From positions 124,001 through 188,000 of the forward strand of contig PVNI01000010.1 of NCBI GenBank assembly GCA_003001795.1: 64,000 nucleotides of DNA, read 5' to 3'. Below the pieces are notes generated by a model. That model searched no databases and was not told where the DNA came from. It worked only from the letters and a program-made list of their open reading frames with translations. Of this stretch, positions 25,156 through 33,545 are shown in pieces (position 1 is the stretch's first letter; each line of letters begins with the position of its first letter). This DNA is from Actinomadura viridilutea. Lineage in GTDB: Bacteria > Actinomycetota > Actinomycetes > Streptosporangiales > Streptosporangiaceae. The position numbers and the translations under genes were made by a program.

Positions 25156-25877
25156 AACATCTCCTGCCCACCGCGACGGCCACCGATGAGCGGCACCGAG
25201 ACGCCCGCGTCGCCATTCTGCCGGTCGGCAGCTTCGAGCAACACGGTGACCATCTGCCGCTGATCACGGATACCGTCGTGGCGTGCGCCATCGCCCGAGA
25301 ACTCGCGGACGTGTACCCCGTTCTGCTGCTTCCCCCCATAACACTGTCGTGTTCCCATGAGCACGGTGCATGGGCGGGAACGACCAGCATATCGGCCCGT
25401 ACCCTTTTTTCGATTGTCATTGACGTTTATGAGTCCATTGCCCGTTCGGGGCTGTCCGCCCTGGCGATCGTCAACGGGCACGGCGGCAACTATGTGCTCG
25501 GCAACGTCGTCCAAGAGGCGAACGCGAAAGGGCAGCGCATGGCGCTGTTCCCGCAACGAGCCGACTGGGACGACGCCCGCAAGGCCGGACGGCTCGTCAC
25601 GTCGACCAGCGAAGACATGCACGCGGGTGAGATCGAGACCTCGATCCTCTTGCACGTCGCCCCGGAGCTGGTCAGGCACGGGTACGAGTCCGCCGATCAC
25701 CTGGCCGACGACCGCCGTCATCTCCTGACGACCGGGATGGAGGCGTACACGCGGACGGGGGTCATCGGCCGCCCGTCGCTCGGCACGGCCGAGAAGGGCA
25801 AGGCCGTGCTCACCTCGCTCGTCCAAAGCTTCGCCGAGGTTCTGCGTGTGCTCGACCAGGCGCCGCCCCGCCTCTGA
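25152..25877 (+). CDS. Creatininase/MftE-family amidohydrolase
   Basis: A 241-residue protein of the creatininase family. The metal ligands are all visible: EQHGDHLPLITDT (about 29-41), CSHEHGAWAGT (about 71-81), VNGHGGN (about 111-117) and HAGEIETS (about 157-164). Family members open creatinine or formamide rings, or in mycofactocin synthesis (MftE) cut a dipeptide from a precursor peptide. No mycofactocin genes or precursor peptide are recognisable here. The start is a GTG overlapping the stop of the HTH-TPR gene. The pair probably forms one functional unit; the substrate is unknown. Confidence 0.88.
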   Translation: MKHLLPTATATDERHRDARVAILPVGSFEQHGDHLPLITDTVVACAIARELADVYPVLLLPPITLSCSHEHGAWAGTTSISARTLFSIVIDVYESIARSGLSALAIVNGHGGNYVLGNVVQEANAKGQRMALFPQRADWDDARKAGRLVTSTSEDMHAGEIETSILLHVAPELVRHGYESADHLADDRRHLLTTGMEAYTRTGVIGRPSLGTAEKGKAVLTSLVQSFAEVLRVLDQAPPRL

Positions 25878-26250
25878 TCATTGCCGAAGTCCGCTCTTGG
25901 GACACAGGCCTGATGCCTGCGCCCGTCGCACCGACCTTTGACCGAAGCGGACAGGCGACCAGCCGCACGCGCGGTGACCCGACGACCGTCACGTGCTGGT
26001 TGGAAGGGGTGCCGCTGGGCAGCGCTGGTCATTGTCGGCAATGTCAGTGGCTCGACCGTGTTCGAGCAGGTGAGGCCCAGCTGCGGGTGGCGTGCGCGTG
26101 CGGCGGCCCTCCAGCCACCCGCTCCGATGCGCTGTCGGCGAGGCAAGGGCTGCTCCGCCCGCCGAATCACCGAATAAACAGCGCGCTGGCTGGGCCCGCA
26201 AGGGCAGGCGCGAGGCCGCCCACCAGCTTCGGTCCCGCACTGGCAAACGC
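25878..26250. other. Intergenic region between convergent creatininase and HAD genes
   Basis: About 370 bases. Several frames are open but none has a good start signal or recognisable motif. I see no terminator with a strong stem. Confidence 0.45.
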
Positions 26251-26910
26251 TCAGCGCGCTTCGGCGTTGAACTCGGCGATCCGGTCTGGAAGCTCGGCCA
26301 ACGAGTCGATGCGCATCGTCGCGAGGCGGTCGGCTTCCGGGTCGTCCTGCCAGATGATGCCCCACGGCCCCCGCCGGATCAGCGCCGTCTTCAGACCCAT
26401 CGCCGCGGCGGGCCGGATGTCGTTGTCCAGCCGGTCACCCACGTACAAGATCTCGCTTGCCTCACACGGCGCGGCGTCCACCACCCGGCCGAAGAACGCA
26501 GGATCCGGCTTGGACACTCCCCAGTCGTCCGACGTGGCGATCATGTCCTGGGGCAGATCCAGCGACCGCAGGATGCCGCCGGCCCGCGCCGTCTGGTTCC
26601 CCGCGATCCCGACCCACAGCCCGTCGGCCCGCAGCCTCGCCAAGGTCGGACGCGCGTCCGGATACAAGTCCTCCTCACCGAACGTCTCGGGCTCCCCGAC
26701 CGCAGCCCGCTTCTGCCGCTGCTCGGTCAGATCGAACCCAGGGGCGAAGACCTGGAACGTCTCCCGGTAGTCCAGTCCTCTGGCGATGATCGCGCCGAAC
26801 ACCGCCGAGAACGTGTGCCGGGGGACACCGAGCCAATCGGCCCAGGTGCCGTACTCCCGCGTCTCGTCCACCAGACACTCGCCGACGTCGAACACCACTG
26901 CCCGGATCAT
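26251..26910 (-). CDS. HAD-superfamily hydrolase
   Basis: A 219-residue HAD phosphatase. Motif I is MIRAVVFDVGECLVDET (nucleophile Asp8; the usual second Asp is Glu or Cys, an odd feature). The GIAGNQ segment is motif II, KPDPAFF with its Lys is motif III, and YVGDRLDNDI is motif IV. The family dephosphorylates small phosphometabolites or acts as haloacid dehalogenase; the substrate is unknown. The second motif-I aspartate normally acts as general acid/base (DxD); here the triplet reads DVG, so catalysis may be altered or non-phosphatase. ATG 26910 lies seven bases after TAGGCT, consistent with a leaderless start. Confidence 0.85.
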   Translation of the reverse strand: MIRAVVFDVGECLVDETREYGTWADWLGVPRHTFSAVFGAIIARGLDYRETFQVFAPGFDLTEQRQKRAAVGEPETFGEEDLYPDARPTLARLRADGLWVGIAGNQTARAGGILRSLDLPQDMIATSDDWGVSKPDPAFFGRVVDAAPCEASEILYVGDRLDNDIRPAAAMGLKTALIRRGPWGIIWQDDPEADRLATMRIDSLAELPDRIAEFNAEAR

Positions 26911-27274
26911 GTCGCTCAGCCTAAGAAGGCGATCGCCTGTCACATCACGCTCGGCGGGCGCCGCCAGGAGGATCGTCGGCTTGGCGCAAGGGCGTTCGCT
27001 TTCGTCGCGGCCACATCACAGTGATCAATTTGCCTGGTCAGGCCCGCCTTAATGCCCTGCAGCGAGCGGCGGAAGGCGCCGGCAACACGGGCTACACCGC
27101 TATCCCCAAGTGAGGGACGTTCCGCACCTGGGTCTGCCCCCGCCTCAACGAGTTCCTGTCACGTGCCGTCTTCAGTGCGGCCCCGTCAACGATGAGTCGG
27201 GCTGAGGCCCGACCGGCGTACCGGCAGCCCCAGGCGGCGACGGTGGTCGGTACGACCGCGGGTTGGGCGGAGGG
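26911..27274. other. Intergenic region holding a short C-terminal-like fragment
   Basis: On the plus strand 27021-27113 reads VINLPGQARLNALQRAAEGA followed by GNTGYTAIPK and a stop. It looks like the C-terminus of a lost protein, because its upstream frame has no proper start. Its stop lies inside the degenerate hairpin copy at 27107-27139. The remaining sequence shows nothing. Confidence 0.35.
27107..27139 (+). repeat. Degenerate copy of the tRNA-Gly downstream hairpin
   Basis: The stretch AAGTGAGGGACG-TTCCGCACCTGGG matches the tRNA-Gly terminator region (about 22598-22630) with one gap and a few substitutions. The perfect stem is lost. The two copies bracket the accessory block, so this may mark an old element boundary or duplicated terminator. 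Confidence 0.5.
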
Positions 27275-28756
27275 TCAGAGTCGGCGTAGTTCCTCGGCGA
27301 TGATGGCGATGCCTTCGGTGATGTCGGTCGGGGTGCTGGCGGCGTGGCCCAGGACGAGACCCGGACGGTGCGGCCGTTGGGCGTGCCAGGACAGCGGCTG
27401 CGTCCGCACGCCGCGGGCCAGCGCCGCGGCGGCCAGGGACACGTCGGAGAACGCGCCGTCGAAGGTGATCGTCAGGTGCAGGCCCGCGGCGGCGCCGTGC
27501 ACGGACGCGTCCGGCAGTTGCTCGGCGATCGCCCGGATCATGGCGTCGCGGCGACGGCGGTGGCGTCGGCGCAGGTGACGCAGTTGGCGTTCCAAGGCGC
27601 CGGACTGCATGAGCCGCGCCAGGACCAGTTGCGGCAACGCGGCGTTGCCGAGGTCGGTGAAGCGTTTGGCGTCCACGACGGCGTCCCGGTACCTGGGCGG
27701 CGCGAGCAGCCAGCCGATGCGCAGCGCCGGCGCCAGCAGCTTGGACACGGACCCGGCGTAGAAGACCCGCTCGGGCAGCATGGCGCGCACTGCGGCGACC
27801 GGTGGACGGTCGTAGCGGTGTTCGGCGTCGTAGTCGTCCTCGACGATCAGGCCTCCGGCCGCGGCCCACCGCATCAGCGCGCGTCGTCGCTCTCCGCCCA
27901 GCACCACGCCCATCGGGAACTGGTGCGCCGGTGTGAGCAGGACGGACGGCGCGTCGTCCAGCGCGTCCACCCGCAGCCCCTCGGAGTCGACCGGGATGGG
28001 CGGGGTGTCTAGGCCCCAATAGCGGAGGTGCATGCGCGCACCGAGTGACCCTGGATCCTCGACGGCCATGGCGGTGATCCCGTCGTCACGCAGCAGTTGG
28101 GCGATGAGCCCGATCGCCTGGGCCGTGCCCGCGACGATGACGACCTCCTCCGGGGCGACCTTGATCCCGCGGTTGGCCGCCAGCCAGACGGCGACCGCGC
28201 GGCGCAGCGCGGGTGTGCCGCGCGGGTCGCCGTAGCCCAGATCGGCCGCCGGAAGTTCGCTGATGACGGCGCGCTCGGCCCGCAGCCACGCCGACCGAGG
28301 GAACGCGGCGAGGTCGGGCAGGCCGGGGGACAGGTCGATGCGGGCGGGGGACGTGCGCAGCGCGTCGAAGACGTCGGCGCCGGGCGTGGAGCCGAACACG
28401 GAGGAGGTCTTCCGCGGGACGGCGGTCGGTTCCGGCGCCGCCGCCTCCGACGTCGACACCGGCGCCGCGACGACGATCGTGCCCGCGCGTCCGCGGCCGA
28501 CGACATGGCCGTCCTCACCGAGCCGCCGGTAGGCCTCCGTGACGACGCCGCGCGACACGCCCAGCTGCGCGGCGAGCACACGGGTGGCCGGAAGCCGGCT
28601 CCCGATCGGCAGCCGTCCGTCCGCGATGGCCTGCCGCAGCCGCCGTGCCAGCCAGTCCGACAGCCCGCCCGGCGGCGCTTCCCGCACGTCCAGTTGCAGG
28701 AAGTCGGCGCCGGACGTTTTGGACCAGTCGATCTGGTCGCGATTGGACCTGGGCAT
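27275..28756 (-). CDS. MocR/PdxR-family transcriptional regulator
   Basis: A 493-residue fusion. An N-terminal GntR winged helix (about 25-95: LRQAIADGRLPIGSRLPATRVLAAQLGVSRGVVTEAYRRL) precedes a fold-type I aminotransferase-like domain (about 140-490). The PLP-binding lysine is probably in YAGSVSKLLAPALRIG. Such proteins bind PLP as a ligand or sensor and often control vitamin B6, GABA or taurine genes. The gene it controls is probably the divergent methyltransferase only 29 bases away. ATG 28756 lies six bases after CATTAT, so a leaderless message is likely. Confidence 0.9.
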   Translation of the reverse strand: MPRSNRDQIDWSKTSGADFLQLDVREAPPGGLSDWLARRLRQAIADGRLPIGSRLPATRVLAAQLGVSRGVVTEAYRRLGEDGHVVGRGRAGTIVVAAPVSTSEAAAPEPTAVPRKTSSVFGSTPGADVFDALRTSPARIDLSPGLPDLAAFPRSAWLRAERAVISELPAADLGYGDPRGTPALRRAVAVWLAANRGIKVAPEEVVIVAGTAQAIGLIAQLLRDDGITAMAVEDPGSLGARMHLRYWGLDTPPIPVDSEGLRVDALDDAPSVLLTPAHQFPMGVVLGGERRRALMRWAAAGGLIVEDDYDAEHRYDRPPVAAVRAMLPERVFYAGSVSKLLAPALRIGWLLAPPRYRDAVVDAKRFTDLGNAALPQLVLARLMQSGALERQLRHLRRRHRRRRDAMIRAIAEQLPDASVHGAAAGLHLTITFDGAFSDVSLAAAALARGVRTQPLSWHAQRPHRPGLVLGHAASTPTDITEGIAIIAEELRRL

Positions 28757-28785
28757 CGGGCCATAATGCCAGCAGGGTGGCAGGC

Positions 28786-29616
28786 ATGAACACCGACATC
28801 CTTCCGGGCGGACGCTACGTCCACGGATATTCGGAACGCGAAACGCGCAGGCTCGGAGACCAGGCCGACACGCTGGCCGCTCTGCTGCATTCCGACACCG
28901 CCTACCCGGACGGCAGCAGGGTGCTCGAGGTGGGATGCGGCGTCGGCGCGCAAACGGTGCACCTCGTGGCGCACAGCCCGGGCGCGCACATCGTGGCGAT
29001 CGACGTGTCCGAGGAATCGCTGGAACGGGCCCGCGCCCGCCTCGCCGCCGAGCGACCCGGCGCCCGCGTCGAATGGCATCGCGCCGACCTTTTTGACCTG
29101 CCGTTCCCCGACGCGGCGTTCGACCATGTCTTCGTGTGCTTCGTCCTGGAGCATCTGCGGGACCCGGCCCTGGCGCTGGCCGGGCTGCGCCGCGTGCTCG
29201 CACCGGGCGGCACGATCACGGTGATTGAAGGCGACCACGGCTCGGCGTTCTTCCATCCCGACAGCCGCTACGCGCAGGCCACGATCGAGTGCCTGGTCCG
29301 TCTGCAGGCCGCCGCGGGCGGGGACGCTCTGGTGGGACGGCGGTTGCAGCCTCTGCTGTCCGAGGCCGGGTACACGGAGATCGTGGTCGGCCCGCGCACC
29401 GTTTACGCCGACCGGACCCGTCCCGCGCTCGTGGAGGGCTTCATACGCAGCACCTTCATCGCGATGGTCGAGGCGGTGCGGGACGACGCCCTGGCCACCG
29501 GGCTGATCACGGCGCCCGATTGGGACCGGGGCATCGCCGACCTGCGCCGTACCGCCGACCCCGGCGGCACCTTCCACTACACGTTCTTCAAGGGAGTCGC
29601 CGTCAATCCGCGGTAG
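28786..29616 (+). CDS. SAM-dependent methyltransferase (class I)
   Basis: A 276-residue methyltransferase. SAM motif I is VLEVGCGVGAQTVHL (about 44-58). The acidic post-I position is IVAIDVSEES, and motif DLFDLPFPDAAFDHVFVCFVLEHL follows. The family methylates small molecules; nothing here names the substrate. The ATG at 28786 is preceded by AGGGTGGCAGGC. It is divergent from the MocR regulator with a 29-base gap, so both promoters overlap and co-regulation is likely. Confidence 0.88.
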   Translation: MNTDILPGGRYVHGYSERETRRLGDQADTLAALLHSDTAYPDGSRVLEVGCGVGAQTVHLVAHSPGAHIVAIDVSEESLERARARLAAERPGARVEWHRADLFDLPFPDAAFDHVFVCFVLEHLRDPALALAGLRRVLAPGGTITVIEGDHGSAFFHPDSRYAQATIECLVRLQAAAGGDALVGRRLQPLLSEAGYTEIVVGPRTVYADRTRPALVEGFIRSTFIAMVEAVRDDALATGLITAPDWDRGIADLRRTADPGGTFHYTFFKGVAVNPR

Positions 29617-30056
29617 CAGCTCCCCGTGCCGCGCGGACCTGTGCTGGTCGGAGGCGTCGGCGCAATCGGGGCGGCGGCACGGGGAGCGGCGAGCGGGCGG
29701 CGCCCCGGCGTCCGGCTCGATGAGGACACCTCCTGCCGGGGCTTGACTTCCGGTTCGGAAAGGCACCACCGCGGCCGTCGGCCTGATGATGCGCTCGGAC
29801 CAGGCTGAAGTAGACGTGCCCGAAGACATTGGATGAGCGCCCGTGAGTCTTCCCGCCGACGCGGCGAGCTGCGATCGCCAGGGGCGTTGATCAACGAGCC
29901 GGTGAACCGCCCCGCGTGTCACCCAAGAAGGACGTAGCCGTTCTCCGCGAGTACTCACGACTATCGGCGGCGTCCGCCGACCTTTACAGCAGACCGGTCC
30001 TCGGCTGGACTAACGGACGTCTTCTCGGAGCCTGGCGGTCTGCTCACGTCGCGGCG
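29617..30056. other. Intergenic region, nothing recognised
   Basis: About 440 bases between the methyltransferase and the HTH-MmyB gene, both ending here. No frame has a convincing start or motif, and no hairpin stands out. Confidence 0.5.
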
Positions 30057-30887
30057 TCAGCTGCGCTCGTTCGACCCGGCGAGAGAGGCGAGAAGCGCGA
30101 GCTTGTCCGCGCTCTCGCTGCCCGCTTCGGCGTAGTAGAGCACAAGGAGGAACCCGTCGACGGGCAGTTTGTCGCGATGCAGCCGGAGTTCACCGACGAC
30201 CGGGTGCAGCACGGTCGCCGTGCCGCCTTCGAGCCTCCGCACGTCATGGCGTGCCCAAAGCTCCCGGAAGCGCCCGCTGGCCAGCGACAACTCGCCGACG
30301 AGCTCCACGAAGCGGGGATCGTCGGGGTGGGCCCCGGCCTGCTCGCGGAACGCGGCGATCATTTCGACGGCCGAGGCGGCCCAGTCCTTGTGGAACGCCT
30401 GCTCCTCGGGGTCGAGCAGTAGCGAGCGCAACCGGTTCTGCCCTGGACGCAGTCGCGGCGAAAGAGCGATCGCGAGATCGTTCGCGGCGACGACGTCAAA
30501 GGTGCGCCTCTCGACGAACGCGGGCACATTGACTGCGGCCAGGAGGTGGTGCAGCCGCGCGGGGACCCGCTCCGGAGGCGTGCGGCGCCTCCGCTTCCGC
30601 GTCGACGGCGCGGCGAGTTCGAACAGGTAGGCGCGCTCGGTCTCGTCGAGCCGCAGCACCCGCGCCAACGCGTCGAGCACCTGCGGCGAGGGATGGGTGT
30701 CCCGGCCGCGTTCGAGGCGCAGGTAGTAATCGGCGCTGATGCCGGCCAGCATCGCGACCTCTTCGCGACGCAGTCCGGGCACACGTCGGACCCCTCCCGC
30801 CGGGATGCCCGCCTGCTCGGGAGTGACCAGGCCCCGCCGCGCCTTCAAGTAGGCGCCGAGCCGATTCCTCTGCGCATCGTCGGGCAT
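30057..30887 (-). CDS. HTH (XRE) regulator with MmyB-like ligand-binding domain
   Basis: A 276-residue regulator. The helix-turn-helix lies at about 8-80 (LGAYLKARRGLVTPEQ, then VAMLAGISADYYLRLERGR). The MmyB-type domain follows (about 105-265), with LAAVNVPAFVERRTFDVVAAND and the FRELWARHDVR motif. MmyB-type domains bind fatty acids or related hydrophobic ligands. It is nine bases behind the SDR gene on the same strand and is probably co-transcribed with and controlling it. Confidence 0.9.
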   Translation of the reverse strand: MPDDAQRNRLGAYLKARRGLVTPEQAGIPAGGVRRVPGLRREEVAMLAGISADYYLRLERGRDTHPSPQVLDALARVLRLDETERAYLFELAAPSTRKRRRRTPPERVPARLHHLLAAVNVPAFVERRTFDVVAANDLAIALSPRLRPGQNRLRSLLLDPEEQAFHKDWAASAVEMIAAFREQAGAHPDDPRFVELVGELSLASGRFRELWARHDVRRLEGGTATVLHPVVGELRLHRDKLPVDGFLLVLYYAEAGSESADKLALLASLAGSNERS

Positions 30888-30896
30888 CAGGCGACC

Positions 30897-31658
30897 TCAG
30901 TTCCGGGTGCGGCCGGGCAGCGTGGCGAGGGCCTGCGAACGCTGCGCCACGAGCTCAGCATAGGTGCCGTCGCGCTCGGCCCATCGATGCATGAGCACGC
31001 CCCGCACGAGGATCTCGTGAGGCGTGGGGTCCTGCGCGAGCAGTTCCATGACCTCCGCCCCGTAGGCGTCCAGGGAGAGCGCACGCGGGTTGCCGCTGCC
31101 CATGCCCGTTGCGACCGCCGGCGGCACCAGTTCGGCGACCTCGACGCCGGTGCCCGCGAGCTGCGCGCGCAGGGCCTCGCTGTAGGCGTGCACCGCCGCC
31201 TTCGACGCGCCGTACGTCGGCATCGGCGGGAACGGGAGGAACGCGATCCCGGAGCTGACCGTGACGATCGTCCCGGCGCCGCGGGCGAGCAGATGCGGAG
31301 TGAAGGCGTCGATGACGCGGATGGTGCCGAGCAGATTGACCTCGACGATCGCCTGAGCGGTGGCGAAATGCGCCGGATCCCACAGATCCTCCGGCACCCC
31401 GATCCCCGCCATCGTCACGACGGTGTCGAGATCGGGATGCGCCTCCAGCACGTCGTCGCGGGCGCGAGCCACCGAATCGGCGTCCGTGACGTCGATCTCG
31501 ACCGTGCCGAGCCCTTCTGCGGTGAGCTTCGCCAGTACCTCGGTGTCACGGCCGCCGACGACCACGGTGCTGCCTGCCTCCCGGAAGCGACGCGCCAGCT
31601 CAAGGCCGATTCCCGATGTTCCACCGACCATGAACACGGAACGTGAAGTGATGTCCAT
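30897..31658 (-). CDS. Short-chain dehydrogenase/reductase (SDR)
   Basis: A 253-residue classical SDR. The NAD(P)-binding loop is GGTSGIGLELA (about 11-21); MAGIG corresponds to the NAG motif, and the active site has VSSG and YGASK (Tyr and Lys). It oxidises or reduces an alcohol/ketone; the substrate is unknown. The ATG at 31658 gives the usual SDR N-terminus and lies seven bases after TAGCGT; an alternative ATG at 31691 has AGAGGG six bases upstream. It is first in an operon with the HTH-MmyB regulator. Confidence 0.9.
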   Translation of the reverse strand: MDITSRSVFMVGGTSGIGLELARRFREAGSTVVVGGRDTEVLAKLTAEGLGTVEIDVTDADSVARARDDVLEAHPDLDTVVTMAGIGVPEDLWDPAHFATAQAIVEVNLLGTIRVIDAFTPHLLARGAGTIVTVSSGIAFLPFPPMPTYGASKAAVHAYSEALRAQLAGTGVEVAELVPPAVATGMGSGNPRALSLDAYGAEVMELLAQDPTPHEILVRGVLMHRWAERDGTYAELVAQRSQALATLPGRTRN

Positions 31659-32104
31659 GCCTCCGACGCTAAGACTGCTGCTCGCCGCCATGGGAGGCCC
31701 TCTCAGGACCCCGGCGCGCGCCTCCCTCCCCTGAGCCGCCCTTGGTCACCTCTCGCTGCTTGCCGAGGGCGGTCGGAGCACTGACGTCACCGCTGACACA
31801 GACGGCGGCGCGCCCCCAGCGCATCGGCAGGTGCACGTGGTCGGCTTCGGCGTTGTCCCGCCTGCGTCGGGCCCGCACGCAAACTCCATCCGCGTGCTGC
31901 TGGTGTGGGGAAGCTCTGCCCCCTCCTGGAGAGGGTCGCAGCTTTGCGGCGTGTGGAAGGGAGGGCTAGGCGCACGAGGTGAGGGCGCGCCAGCCCTGGT
32001 CGGGCAGGTCGAAGGAGCGGATCAAGGCTTCGCGAGGGTTCTCGTGAGCGCGGGCGGCGCGGGGCTTCAAGGCGAAGTGGGCCAGGGCGGTGCACGCGGG
32101 GTCG
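31659..32104. other. Intergenic region with a C-terminal protein fragment
   Basis: On the minus strand, from about 32098 down to the stop at 31966, one frame reads TALAHFALKPRAARAHENPR then EALIRSFDLPDQGWRALTSC. It looks like a real protein end, but the frame has no start because it runs into the HEAT gene. I read it as a fragment of an unknown gene. The rest, including the SDR upstream region, shows nothing firm. Confidence 0.35.
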
Positions 32105-33289
32105 TCAGGCGTCTTCGTGGCGGGGAGCGTCGCGGCCGTAGGGAGTCAATGCACGTAGGCCCGAGCCGCGCATGGGAGTCTCCTCGGACAGCTCGGTGGG
32201 ATCGATGCCGAGCGGCTCGTCCGCGCCGATGCCCTCGGTGGGGTCGATCTCGCCCCATTCGTCGTCATCGGTGACCTCGCGCTCCCATGCGATGTCGCCG
32301 TTCTCGGCGAAGGCCCACGCCGCCGTCCCGCAATAGCCGCGGCCTGCGAAACCCCAGGCGGTGCCGAACCGGGCGCTCAACCGTCGCAGTGCGTCGCGTG
32401 TCTGCGCGTACCACTGCTCGTCCCACGCCGGATAGCACCAGCCGCTGACGATGAGCGTCCAGCCGTCGAGTTCGGGGGTGATGAACGCCTCCGCCCGATC
32501 CGGATGCTCGACCGGCGGCGCCGTCCACCACGATCCGTCGGCGACGGCCAGCCCGAGATCGAAGTACATCGGGCTGGGATCGGAGAAGTCCAGGGTCCGC
32601 AGGATGCCTTCCTGATCACTCCCGGGGACGGCGAAGCAGCTGTTCTCCCAGATCGACTGCGGCCGGTCGGCGGCGGCCTTGGCCCCGAGGTAACGCCGCC
32701 ACAGCATCTCGTCCTCGGGAGAGAGGGCCTCGGGGCCGCCGATGTTCATGATCGTGTTGAAGGCGGCGGAGCGGTACGCGGCCGGGCCCGACCGGCGCAC
32801 CTCCCGCAGCTCGTCGAGCACTCCGGGACCGATCGCTTCCAACGCCCATGCGGCGCGCCGTCGCACGTTCTCGTCCGGGTCGCCGAGCAGTCGGATCAGG
32901 GCACCGGAGGCGGGCAGGGCGCCCTGTCTCAACCTCTGCAGGCAGAGGGCCGCACACGCCCGGACGTCAGGTGAGGGATGTTCGAGCGACTCCAGAAGAC
33001 GGTCCCAGTGCTCGCCCCGGAAACCGCCGAACGTCCAGCGTGCCCGACGGGCCGGCTCTTCCGGCAGGTCGGCGGCGACGGCGTCACGGACCGCGCAGAA
33101 CGCCGGATCGCCCAGCTCCCTCAGCAGCGAGCCCGCCCGAGCCCAGTCCAGCGGCGACTGCTCATCGAGCAGTTCCCTCACCAGCGCGTCGACCCCGGCG
33201 CCGCCGAGTTCCAAGAAGGCGTCCCAGGCCGGTTTCCAGGTCGCTTCGTCCGGTGCGGCCAGGTCCCTGATCAATCCGTCGAGATCCAC
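32105..33289 (-). CDS. HEAT-repeat protein with unknown C-terminal domain
   Basis: A 394-residue protein. Residues about 1-170 are HEAT-like helical repeats (for example PSPDVRACAALCLQRLRQG and DPDENVRRRAAWALEAIGPG). Residues about 230-340 form a different domain with MYFDLGLAVADGSWWTAPP, WTLIVSGWCYPAWDEQW and GTAAWAFAENGDIAW. That half is typical of small predicted immunity-type or SMI1-like proteins in style, but I cannot assign it. GTG 33289 lies seven bases after TACGAT on the minus strand, suggesting a leaderless start. Confidence 0.75.
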   Translation of the reverse strand: MDLDGLIRDLAAPDEATWKPAWDAFLELGGAGVDALVRELLDEQSPLDWARAGSLLRELGDPAFCAVRDAVAADLPEEPARRARWTFGGFRGEHWDRLLESLEHPSPDVRACAALCLQRLRQGALPASGALIRLLGDPDENVRRRAAWALEAIGPGVLDELREVRRSGPAAYRSAAFNTIMNIGGPEALSPEDEMLWRRYLGAKAAADRPQSIWENSCFAVPGSDQEGILRTLDFSDPSPMYFDLGLAVADGSWWTAPPVEHPDRAEAFITPELDGWTLIVSGWCYPAWDEQWYAQTRDALRRLSARFGTAWGFAGRGYCGTAAWAFAENGDIAWEREVTDDDEWGEIDPTEGIGADEPLGIDPTELSEETPMRGSGLRALTPYGRDAPRHEDA

Positions 33290-33545
33290 CCGAATGATCG
33301 TATGGACGACCTGCGACGTTCCGACGTGGTCAGGTCCTTGTTGTGGAAGCGGTTGACCACGACCTCACAGGGACGGACCAGGATCGTCTGCTGGTGAGAT
33401 CTCGTGCCGTCGGCCGTCTCGGCAGGGGCGATGCCGAACTCGCGGCAGAGCGCGAGACGGAGGCCCCAAGCGCGCGTGGACGACGACAGTGCCACGTTGT
33501 CGCGCCAGGCCCGCTCCCATGGTCGAAGCAGGCTGCGGCGGCGGC

